From Streptomyces misionensis (lineage in GTDB: Bacteria > Actinomycetota > Actinomycetes > Streptomycetales > Streptomycetaceae): a stretch of DNA of 64,000 bases. Below the pieces are notes generated by a model, which did not search any database, had not been told where the DNA came from, and worked only from the letters and a program-made list of their open reading frames with translations. The translations under genes and the position numbers were made by a program. Shown one piece after another: positions 43,785 through 51,309 of the stretch (its first letter is position 1; every line of letters begins with the position of its first letter). The DNA is taken from positions 2,868,501-2,932,500 of the forward strand of contig NZ_FNTD01000004.1 in NCBI RefSeq assembly GCF_900104815.1, in the 5' to 3' direction.

Positions 43785-45121
43785 CCGCGGCACGGCGACT
43801 GCACCTGAACGCGTTCCTCATGAACACCGGCCACCACGAGGCCTCCTGGCGGCTGCCGGAGAGCGACCCGTACGCGCACGTCGACCCGCGGCACTACGTA
43901 CGGCTCGCGCGGATCGCCGAGCGCGGCACCTTCGACAGCGTGTTCCTGGCCGACAGCCCGCAGTTGTGGAGCGACATCGGGCAGCGTCCGGCGGGTGCCC
44001 TGGAGCCGCTGACCCTGCTGACCGCGCTGGCGACGGCCACCGAGCACATCGGCCTGATCGCCACCGCCTCCACCTCCTACAACTCGCCCTACGACCTGGC
44101 CCGCCGGCTCGCCTCGCTGGACATCGTCAGCGGCGGCCGGGCCGGCTGGAACATCGTCACCACCGCCGGCGCGGAGGCGGCGCGCAACTTCGGTCTGGAG
44201 CAGGAGCCGCCGCACGCCGAGCGGTACGCGCGCGCCGCCGACTTCCTGGACGTGGCGCTGAAGCTGTGGGACAGCTGGGAGGACGACGCGATCGTCGCCG
44301 ACAAGGCCGCCGGTGTCTGGGGCGACGACCGCAAGATCCATCCGCCCCGGCACGAGGGACCGTACTTCCGGGTCGCGGGCGCGCTCAACGTGCCGCGCTC
44401 CCCGCAGGCGCGTCCGCTGCTGGTGCAGGCGGGCTCCTCGGCGGACGGCAAGGCGTTCGCGGCGCGGTACGCGGAGGCGGTGTTCACCGCGCAGCAGACC
44501 CTCGCCGACGCGCAGGTCTTCTACGCGGACCTCAAGTACCGCACCCGGCGGGCCGGACGGAACCCCGAGCACCTCAAGGTGCTGCCCGGGATCGTGCCGG
44601 TCATCGGGTCCACGGAGGCCGAGGCGCGGGCGGCCGAGCGGGTCCTGGAGGACCACATCGTGCCCGAGCACGGGCTCAGGCGCCTGGAACGGCTGCTCCA
44701 GCTCGCGCCCGACTCGCTGGAGCTGGACCGGCGGCTGCCCGGGGACCTGCCGCCCGAGTCCGCCGTCGAGGGCGCCAGGAGCCGCTACACCCTCGTGGTG
44801 TCGCTGGCCCGGCGCGAGCAGCTCACCGTGCGGCAGCTGATCGGCCGGCTCGGCGGCGGGCGCGGGCACCAGACCTTCGCCGGGACGCCCGAGCAGATCG
44901 CGGACCGGATCGAGACCTGGTTCACGCAAGGAGCGGCCGACGGCTTCAACGTCATGCCGCCCGTGCTGCCCTCGGGCCTGGACGCCTTCGTGGAGCACGT
45001 CGTACCGGTCCTGCGCGCCCGGGGGCTGTTCCGCGAGGGGTACGGCCCGCACCGGACCCTGCGCGAGCGCTACGGCCTGCCCCGCCCCGCCAACCGGTAC
45101 CCGACCCCTTCCCACAGCTGA
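43781..45121 (+). CDS. LLM-class flavin-dependent monooxygenase (NtaA/SnaA/DmoA type)
   Basis: The 446-residue luciferase-like enzyme has the family pattern LHLNAFLMNTGHH, GTFDSVFLADS, IGLIATASTSYNSPYDLARRLA and GRAGWNIVTT. These long LLM enzymes use FMNH2 from a separate reductase to cleave sulfonates, sulfones, aminopolycarboxylates or dimethyl sulfide. No flavin reductase gene is adjacent. Its place in a sulfonate operon suggests C-S bond oxidation releasing sulfite. The GTG start overlaps the ATPase stop by 4 nt. Confidence 0.9.
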   Translation: MTAARRLHLNAFLMNTGHHEASWRLPESDPYAHVDPRHYVRLARIAERGTFDSVFLADSPQLWSDIGQRPAGALEPLTLLTALATATEHIGLIATASTSYNSPYDLARRLASLDIVSGGRAGWNIVTTAGAEAARNFGLEQEPPHAERYARAADFLDVALKLWDSWEDDAIVADKAAGVWGDDRKIHPPRHEGPYFRVAGALNVPRSPQARPLLVQAGSSADGKAFAARYAEAVFTAQQTLADAQVFYADLKYRTRRAGRNPEHLKVLPGIVPVIGSTEAEARAAERVLEDHIVPEHGLRRLERLLQLAPDSLELDRRLPGDLPPESAVEGARSRYTLVVSLARREQLTVRQLIGRLGGGRGHQTFAGTPEQIADRIETWFTQGAADGFNVMPPVLPSGLDAFVEHVVPVLRARGLFREGYGPHRTLRERYGLPRPANRYPTPSHS

Positions 45122-45160
45122 CCCCGACGCCTTCCGCGACCCCTCCCGAAAGGAACCCCC

Positions 45161-46063
45161 ATGTCACTGGAGATCACCAAGGTCACCGCGCGCATCGGCG
45201 CCCGCGTCCGGGGTGTCGACCTCACCCGGCCGCTCACCGAGGCGGAGGTGACCGGCATCCGCGAGGCCCTCAACGTCCACAAGGCGCTGGTCTTCGCCGC
45301 CGAGGGCCTGGACGACGCGGGCCAGCAGGCCTTCGCCCGGCACTTCGGCGAGCTGACCACCGCCCATCCGACCGTCGAGGCCGTCGAGGGCGCCCCGAAC
45401 GTGCTCCCCGTGGACAGCGAGCGGGGCATCGCCAACCACTGGCACACGGACGTCACCTTCGTCCTCAATCCGCCGCAGGCCAGCACCCTGCGCTCGATCA
45501 CCGTCCCGCCGTACGGCGGCGAGACCCTGATCGCGAACGCGGCGGCCGCCTACCGGGACCTGCCCGAGCCGCTGCGCCGCTTCGCGGACACCCTGTGGGC
45601 CGAGCACACCAACGACTACGACTACGCCGTACCGGACGAGGAGATCGACGCGGAGCTGGCCGAGCGCCGCGCCCGGTTCACCTCGATCAGGTACCGCACC
45701 GCCCACCCGGTGGTCCGCGTGCACCCGCTGACCGGGGAACGCGGGCTGTTCATCGGCGGGTTCGCGCAGCGGATCACTGGCCTGTCGGTGGGCGAGTCGC
45801 GCAAGGTGCTCGACCTGCTCCAGTCCTACGTCACCCGCCCGGAGAACATCCTGCGCCACCGCTGGGCGGAGGGCGAGCTGGTGCTGTTCGACAACCGGAT
45901 CACCCAGCACTACGCCATCGACAACTACGACGGGCTGCCGCGCCGGCTGCACCGGGTGACCGTCGCCGGTGACGTCCCGGTCGGCGTCGAGGGCAAGGAG
46001 AGTTACTCCATCGAGGGCGACGCCTCGCACTACACGCCCGTCGGGGACCCCGTGGCGGTGTAA
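45161..46063 (+). CDS. TauD/TfdA-family Fe(II)/2-oxoglutarate dioxygenase
   Basis: The 300-residue enzyme carries the 2-His-1-Asp iron site (His and Asp in HWHTDVTF at about 93-98, distal His in RRLHRVTV near 268). The 2-oxoglutarate Arg is probably the one in the same C-terminal block. The start resembles taurine dioxygenase or alkyl-sulfatase AtsK (TARIGARVRGVDLTRPL). It hydroxylates the carbon next to sulfur, releasing sulfite or sulfate. It follows the LLM gene by 39 bp with its own AAAGGA site and probably ends the operon. Confidence 0.92.
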   Translation: MSLEITKVTARIGARVRGVDLTRPLTEAEVTGIREALNVHKALVFAAEGLDDAGQQAFARHFGELTTAHPTVEAVEGAPNVLPVDSERGIANHWHTDVTFVLNPPQASTLRSITVPPYGGETLIANAAAAYRDLPEPLRRFADTLWAEHTNDYDYAVPDEEIDAELAERRARFTSIRYRTAHPVVRVHPLTGERGLFIGGFAQRITGLSVGESRKVLDLLQSYVTRPENILRHRWAEGELVLFDNRITQHYAIDNYDGLPRRLHRVTVAGDVPVGVEGKESYSIEGDASHYTPVGDPVAV

Positions 46064-46184
46064 CCGGAATCTCACTCTCCGCGCGCCGGGTGTCCGGATA
46101 CTGGGCGGCTCCTTCGCACAAGCGGACGGGCCGCCCAGACTTAGGGAGTTTTTACCCCCCACACCGCACGGGAGAGCCGCGCCC

Positions 46185-47567
46185 ATGCCCAGCAGCACCC
46201 GCACCGAGACACCACCGCAGACGGAGGGTGCCTCACTCGCCCACGGCCTCAAACAGCGCCACCTGTCGATGATCGCCCTCGGCGGCGTGATCGGCGCGGG
46301 CCTGTTCGTGGGTTCGGGGGCGGGCATCGCCGCGGCCGGCCCGTCCATCGTGATCGCCTACGCCCTGTCCGGGCTGCTGGTGATGCTCGTGATGCGGATG
46401 CTCGGCGAGATGTCGGCCGCCTACCCGTCGTCCGGCTCCTTCTCGGCCCATGCCGAGCGGGCGATCGGCCCCTGGGCCGGGTTCGCGGCCGGCTGGTCCT
46501 TCTGGGTGCTGCTGTGCACCGCCGTGGGCCTGGAGGGCATCGGCGCGGCCAAGATCGTCCAGGGCTGGGTGCCGGGCAGCCCGCAGTGGATCTGGGTCGC
46601 GCTGTTCATGCTGGTCTTCCTCGGCACCAACCTGGCCGCGGTGAAGAACTTCGGCGAGTTCGAGTTCTGGTTCGCCGCGCTCAAGGTCGGCGCGATCTCG
46701 CTGTTCCTGGTGCTGGGCGTGCTCGCCATCACGGGCGTGCTGCCGGGCACGGACGCGCCCGGCACCTCCCATCTGTCCCACTTCCTGCCGCACGGCGGCC
46801 AGGGCCTGGTCATCGGCCTGCTCGCCTCGGTCTTCGCCTACGGCGGCCTGGAGACGGTCACCATCGCGGCGGCGGAGTCGGAGGACCCGGTGCGGGGCGT
46901 GGCGCGCGCGGTGCGCACCGCGATGTGGCGCATCGCCGTGTTCTACATCGGCTCCATGGCCGTCGTCGTCACCCTGGTGCCCTGGGACTCCCCGGAGGTC
47001 GTGGCGCGCGGCCCCTACGTCGCGACCCTGGACCACCTCGGCATCCCGGGCGCGGCCCGGCTGATGGACGTGGTGGTGTTCGTGGCGCTGCTGTCCGCGA
47101 TGAACGCCAACATCTACGGCTCCTCGCGCATCGCCTTCTCCCTGGTCGAGCGCGGCCAGGGCCCGAAGGCGCTGGCGAAGCTGTCCGGCGGGGTGCCCCG
47201 GATCGGCGTGCTCACCTCCTGCGTCGTCGGCTTCTTCTGCGTGCTGCTGAGCTACTGGCGGCCCGACGACGTCTTCCCGTGGCTGCTGAACATGATCGGC
47301 GCGGTGATCCTGGTCGTCTGGATCTTCATCGCGGTCTCCCAGCTGCTGCTGCGCCGCCGGATCGAGCGGGAGGCGCCGGAGAAGCTGGTGGTGCGGATGT
47401 GGGCGTTCCCGTACCTCACCTGGGTGGCGCTGGCCGGGATGGCCGCGGTCTTCGTGCTGATGGCGCGGCAGCCGGACACCCGGGTCCAGCTGTACTCGTC
47501 GGGCGCGATGACCGTGGTGCTCGCGGCGGTGGGATACGTCTGGCAGCGGGCGCGCGCCCGGCGCTGA
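46185..47567 (+). CDS. APC-family amino acid permease, paralogue of 37221-38642
   Basis: The 460-residue, 12-helix permease shares the motifs SMIALGGVIGAGLFVGSGAGI and AAAESEDPVRGV with the permease at 37221-38642. It is most like GabP/AroP transporters. ATG 46185 has GGGAG upstream; the frame before it is non-coding. The 120-bp gap to the TauD gene may hold a separate promoter, so its membership of the sulfur operon is uncertain. Confidence 0.9.
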   Translation: MPSSTRTETPPQTEGASLAHGLKQRHLSMIALGGVIGAGLFVGSGAGIAAAGPSIVIAYALSGLLVMLVMRMLGEMSAAYPSSGSFSAHAERAIGPWAGFAAGWSFWVLLCTAVGLEGIGAAKIVQGWVPGSPQWIWVALFMLVFLGTNLAAVKNFGEFEFWFAALKVGAISLFLVLGVLAITGVLPGTDAPGTSHLSHFLPHGGQGLVIGLLASVFAYGGLETVTIAAAESEDPVRGVARAVRTAMWRIAVFYIGSMAVVVTLVPWDSPEVVARGPYVATLDHLGIPGAARLMDVVVFVALLSAMNANIYGSSRIAFSLVERGQGPKALAKLSGGVPRIGVLTSCVVGFFCVLLSYWRPDDVFPWLLNMIGAVILVVWIFIAVSQLLLRRRIEREAPEKLVVRMWAFPYLTWVALAGMAAVFVLMARQPDTRVQLYSSGAMTVVLAAVGYVWQRARARR

Positions 47568-47589
47568 CCCCCGCGCCGCAGGCGGACCG

Positions 47590-47620
47590 GGCCCCCACGT
47601 GCGACACGTGGGGGCCTTTC
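47590..47620 (+). terminator. Hairpin terminator after the permease
   Basis: A perfect 12-bp stem (47590-47601 with 47605-47616), a CGA loop and TTTC follow the permease stop codon. It isolates sodF from upstream transcription. Confidence 0.75.
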
Positions 47621-47653
47621 TGTTGCCCGGACACTGTTGTTGCTAGCGTGTAG

Positions 47654-47670
47654 TTGCAAGAGACTTGCAA
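47654..47670. promoter_or_regulatory. Nur (nickel regulator) operator of sodF
   Basis: TTGCAA, five bases (GAGAC), TTGCAA matches the Streptomyces Nur box (TTGCAA-N5-TTGCAA) exactly. It lies just downstream of a TAGCGT -10 box (47644-47649), covering the expected transcription start. Nur with nickel represses sodF in S. coelicolor, so this copy should be shut off by nickel. Confidence 0.85.
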
Positions 47671-47693
47671 TAAGGTTCCGGAGGGGATCACCC

Positions 47694-48341
47694 ATGCCCG
47701 TCTACACGCTGCCCGACCTCCCGTACGACTACTCGGCGCTGGCCCCCGTGATCAGCCCCGAGATCATCAAGCTGCACCACGACAAGCACCACGCCGCCTA
47801 TGTGAAGGGCGCCAACGACACGCTGGAACAGCTGGCGGAGGCGCGGGACAAGGAGTCGTGGGGCTCGGTCAACGGGCTGGAGAAGAACCTGGCCTTCCAT
47901 CTGTCCGGGCACATCCTGCACAGCATCTACTGGCAGAACATGACCGGCCCGAAGGACGGCGGCGGCGAGCCGCTGGCGGCGGACGGCGTGGGCGAACTCG
48001 CCGACGCCGTCAAGGAGTCCTTCGGCTCCTTCGCCGCGTTCAAGAGCCAGCTGTCCAAGGCGGCGGCCACCACCCAGGGCTCCGGCTGGGGCGTGCTCGC
48101 GTACGAGCCGCTGAGCGGACGGCTGATCGTGGAGCAGGTCTACGACCACCAGGGCAACGTCGGCCAGGGCTCGACCCCGATCCTGGTCTTCGACGCCTGG
48201 GAGCACGCCTTCTACCTCCAGTACAAGAACCAGAAGGTCGACTTCATCGAGGCCATGTGGCAGGTGGTCAACTGGCAGGACGTGGCCCGGCGCTACGAGG
48301 CCGCCAAGTCCCGCGCGAACGCGCTGCTGCTCGCGCCGTGA
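47694..48341 (+). CDS. sodF: Iron superoxide dismutase
   Basis: The 215-residue Fe/Mn-type SOD has the metal-ligand regions [19 protein letters not shown] and [12 protein letters not shown], with the second-sphere Gln in [10 protein letters not shown]. It converts superoxide to peroxide and oxygen. Streptomyces makes SodF when nickel is scarce and NiSOD otherwise, and the Nur box in its promoter fits this. I chose ATG 47694 ([16 protein letters not shown]) with GGAGGGG upstream. Confidence 0.96.
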   Translation: MPVYTLPDLPYDYSALAPVISPEIIKLHHDKHHAAYVKGANDTLEQLAEARDKESWGSVNGLEKNLAFHLSGHILHSIYWQNMTGPKDGGGEPLAADGVGELADAVKESFGSFAAFKSQLSKAAATTQGSGWGVLAYEPLSGRLIVEQVYDHQGNVGQGSTPILVFDAWEHAFYLQYKNQKVDFIEAMWQVVNWQDVARRYEAAKSRANALLLAP

Positions 48342-48409
48342 GCGCGCGCCCCTGAAGCGTCCCGCCTCGTGATCGTCTTCTCACCCTTCACGGCGGCGGG
48401 CGGATGGAG

Positions 48410-48449
48410 GGAGGCCCTCCGTGAGGACGTGACTCACGGAGGGCCTTCC
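48410..48449. terminator. Hairpin terminator after sodF
   Basis: A stem of about 13 bp plus (48410-48425 with 48433-48449, one bulged T) and a 7-nt loop lie 68 bp after sodF. It also faces the histidine-phosphatase remnant on the other strand. Confidence 0.65.
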
Positions 48450-48460
48450 GTCGTGTGGCC

Positions 48461-48652
48461 GCGCCGCGCCTCGATGCCGAGCACCCGGCAGGCGGGCTCG
48501 GCGGTGGCCACGGCCCGGGTCAGCGGCGAGCACCACACGGCGTCCACGGGCCGCTCCCCCACCCACTTCCCCAGCGCCTCGGCCTGCGCCCGCCCCAGCG
48601 CGGTGAGCCCGATGCCGCTCGCTCCGGCGTACCGGTTCTCCGCGTGCCACCG
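48461..48652 (-). pseudogene. Histidine phosphatase (phosphoglycerate-mutase-like) fragment
   Basis: About 64 codons read RWHAENRYAGASGIGLT, then GRAQAEALG and AVWCSPLTRAVATAEPA, which resemble the region just after the RHG motif of histidine phosphatases. The catalytic RHG at the N-terminus and everything after about residue 75 are absent. A longer frame (48434-48781) exists, but its first 43 codons do not look like the family. It is a remnant. Confidence 0.65.
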
Positions 48653-48891
48653 GATTCCGCGCCTCCTGCCCGTTCGGTCAACTCCCCATGCCCGTATGGG
48701 GGTTCTTCCTGTCTTTCCCGTGCCCGAGGGATTGACGCCCACCGGATGGTCATTACAACCTGTACATCCGAAGCGACCCACCGTGTCGAGCGAGCGATCC
48801 TCTCGCCGGTGCGGTACGAGGCGCGCGCCACCGGTCCCGGGCCGGCCCCGGCCGCCCCTGTCCTGGACGACGAGACGAAAGACGCCCTGTG

Positions 48892-49914
48892 ATGGCCTCC
48901 AGTGTGCGGGTGCTGGTCGCCGGCGACCGCTTCGTGCTGCCCTCGCTGATCACGGCGGCCCTCGCCCGGCAGGCCCACTGTGACGTGCGGGAGCTGACGC
49001 TCGGCTGGCCGCTGGAACCGTTCGGTCCGGTCGCCGAGGTGCGCGAGGCCAGCGACGCGGAGGACGAGCTGATCGCGGCCCTGGCCGGCGCGGACGTCCT
49101 CGTCACCCAGATGGCGCCGGTCACCGAGCGGGTGCTGGCCGCCCGCCCGGAGCTGCGGTTGGTCGCGGTCTGCCGGGGCGGCCCGGTGAACGTCAACCTG
49201 GAGGCGGCCCGGCGGCACGACGTCCGGGTCTGCTTCGCGCCCGGCCGCAGCGCCGCCGCCACCGCCGAGTTCACCGTCGGCCTGCTGATCGCCGCCCTGC
49301 GCCGCATCCCGCAGGCCCACGACCTGCTGGCGGAGCAGGGCAGTTGGGCGGGATCGACGTACTACACGTACGAGCAGAGCGGACTGGAGCTGGAGGACCT
49401 GCCGATCGGGCTGATCGGGCACGGCGCGGTCGGCAGCCGGGTCGCGCGGGCACTGTGCGCGTTCGGCGCACGGGTGATGGTGCACGACCCGTACGCGCGC
49501 GGCGAGGTGCACGGGCTGCGGATGTCCTCGCTGGACGAACTGCTGCGCCGCTCCCGGGTGATCAGTCTGCACGCCCGGCTCACCGAGGAGACCCGGGGAC
49601 TGATCGGCGCCCGGGAGCTGGCGCTGCTGCCGCCGGGCGCGGTCGTGGTCAACGCGGCCCGCGGGGCCCTGCTGGACGAGGCCGCGCTGTGCGACGCGCT
49701 GGAGGACGGCCGGCTCGCCGCGGCGGCGCTGGACACGTACGCCGAGGAGCCGTTGCCGGCCGACTCGCGGCTGCGCACGGTCGGCGGGCGGGTGCTGCTG
49801 ACCCCGCACCTCGGCGGCGCGAGCCGGGCGGTCGCGGAGAAGGCGGCCCGGCTGGCGGCGGCGGAGGTGGGCCGGTGGGTGCGGGGGGAGCCGCTCGCCC
49901 ACTGTCTGACGTGA
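48892..49914 (+). CDS. D-isomer-specific 2-hydroxyacid dehydrogenase (NAD-dependent)
   Basis: The 340-residue protein has the Rossmann motif GLIGHGAVGSRVA, the Arg in VNAARGALLDEAAL, the Glu near DTYAEEPLP and the catalytic His in TPHLGGAS. It reduces or oxidises a 2-keto/2-hydroxy acid; the substrate is unknown. It is the only intact gene in a locus whose neighbours are a phosphatase fragment and a sugar-kinase fragment. It may belong to a former sugar-acid or polyol pathway. ATG 48892 overlaps the stop of a 48-codon frame (48746-48892) in the TGATG style. Confidence 0.88.
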   Translation: MASSVRVLVAGDRFVLPSLITAALARQAHCDVRELTLGWPLEPFGPVAEVREASDAEDELIAALAGADVLVTQMAPVTERVLAARPELRLVAVCRGGPVNVNLEAARRHDVRVCFAPGRSAAATAEFTVGLLIAALRRIPQAHDLLAEQGSWAGSTYYTYEQSGLELEDLPIGLIGHGAVGSRVARALCAFGARVMVHDPYARGEVHGLRMSSLDELLRRSRVISLHARLTEETRGLIGARELALLPPGAVVVNAARGALLDEAALCDALEDGRLAAAALDTYAEEPLPADSRLRTVGGRVLLTPHLGGASRAVAEKAARLAAAEVGRWVRGEPLAHCLT

Positions 49915-49934
49915 GGCGGGCGAGCCGGGCAACG

Positions 49935-50441
49935 GGACTGCCTCGACGGCCGGTTGACGGCCCTCGAGGTCGAACGCGGCGGCCTGGCCTTCCAGCGGCT
50001 GACCGGCGCCGGCCGGGCGGCGGCTGCTCGCGCCGGTCGCCGACCCGGCGGCGGCCGGGCGGGCCCGTCGGGCTTGCCGGCCGGGACGCGGCTGTCGAAC
50101 GGGCCGTACGCCCTGCCCGCGTGCGCGCTCGGTGCCGGGGTCACCGCGCCCGGTGACGGGCTGCTGATCGTCGGCACCTGTCCGGCCGCCCTGGTCGCCA
50201 CCGCCTCCCTCGACCTGGGTGGGGAACCGGCCGGGATGTACGTCTCCACCGACCGGGCGGCCCACCGGCCGCGGGCGATGCCGGCGATGGCGGGCACGGC
50301 GTCCCGCTGGACGTCACCGCCTGGACCCAGCCCGCCCGCACCGTCCACCCGGCCCCGGAACGGGCGGCCTCCCACGCCGGGCACCACGAGGAGCACCCGC
50401 GTCTGCTGACGGCGGCCCGGAGCCGGGCCCGGCGCGGGTGA
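49935..50441 (+). pseudogene. FGGY-type carbohydrate kinase remnant
   Basis: In one frame the sequence reads GLPAGTRLSNGPYALPACAL, then GAGVTAPGDGLLIVGT and LDLGGEPAGMYVSTDR, the central region of FGGY kinases. Just upstream, another frame gives LLAPVADPAA, and after about 50305 a third gives VTAWTQPARTVHPAPERAA, like a kinase C-terminus. The N-terminal ATPase part, the catalytic Asp region and the middle are missing. It is a degraded gene with several frameshifts and deletions. Confidence 0.65.
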
Positions 50442-50507
50442 CCGGGCCGGGTGCTCCCGTTCACGTCACCCCGCACCCCGGCCCCAGAAGCCGGCAAGTG
50501 CCGCGGC

Positions 50508-51170
50508 CTACAGGTTGCTGAAGTCGGGGCCCTGCGTCCGCGTGCGCTTGATCTCGTAGAAGCCCGGGACCGAGGCGACCGCGAGGGTGCCGTCCCACAG
50601 GCGGGCGGCCTGCTCGCCCTTGGGGGCGGGGGTGACGACCGGGCCGAAGAAGGCGATCTGCTGCCCGTCGTCGCCGGGGACCGCGATCACGGGGGTGCCG
50701 ACCTCCTGGCCGACCTTGTCGATGCCCTCCTTGTGGGAGGCGCGCAGCTCGGCGTCGAACTCGAAGTCCTCCTGCTCGGCGTAGTCGATCAGCTCGGCGG
50801 GCAGGCCCACGTCGGCGAGCGCCCCGGCGATGGCCTCCAGGGTGGGGCCCTCGCCGTTGTTGTGGATACGGGTGCCGAGCGCGGTGTACAGCGGGCCCAC
50901 GACCTCCTGGCCGTGCTTCTGCCAGGCGGCGGTGACCACCCGCACGGACTGCCAGGCCTTGGTGCTGAGCATCTCCCGGTACTCGTCGGGCAGCTCGTCC
51001 AGCTTGTCCTCGTTGAGGACGGCGAGGCTCATGACGTGCCAGCGGACCTCGATGTCCCGGAGCTTCTCCACCTCCAGCACCCAGCGGGAGGTCATCCAGG
51101 CCCAGGGGCACAGCGGGTCGAACCAGAAGTCGACGGGGGTCTTGCCGGACGGGGACACGGTCTCGGACAT
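50508..51170 (-). CDS. Mycothiol-dependent nitroreductase Rv2466c-like DsbA-family protein
   Basis: The 220-residue thioredoxin-fold protein has an active site PLCPWAW near residue 20. The resolving Cys of the CPWC motif in Rv2466c is Ala here, so a monothiol mechanism with mycothiol is likely. Relatives reduce nitro compounds or protect against peroxide. I chose ATG 51170 (MSETVSPSGKT), with a near-perfect GAGGAG site. It is divergent from pepN. Confidence 0.85.
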   Translation of the reverse strand: MSETVSPSGKTPVDFWFDPLCPWAWMTSRWVLEVEKLRDIEVRWHVMSLAVLNEDKLDELPDEYREMLSTKAWQSVRVVTAAWQKHGQEVVGPLYTALGTRIHNNGEGPTLEAIAGALADVGLPAELIDYAEQEDFEFDAELRASHKEGIDKVGQEVGTPVIAVPGDDGQQIAFFGPVVTPAPKGEQAARLWDGTLAVASVPGFYEIKRTRTQGPDFSNL

Positions 51171-51309
51171 GGTTCTCCTCAGCGAAAAGGTCGTCTCCAG
51201 CGGCAACGACGTCCCCGCGAGCGGCATTCCCCGCCGAGCCCCGTCAGGAGCACATGGCAGGATCGGTGCTGTTCAGCCATGAATCACGCGATCACAAGGG
51301 AGTGCCGCC

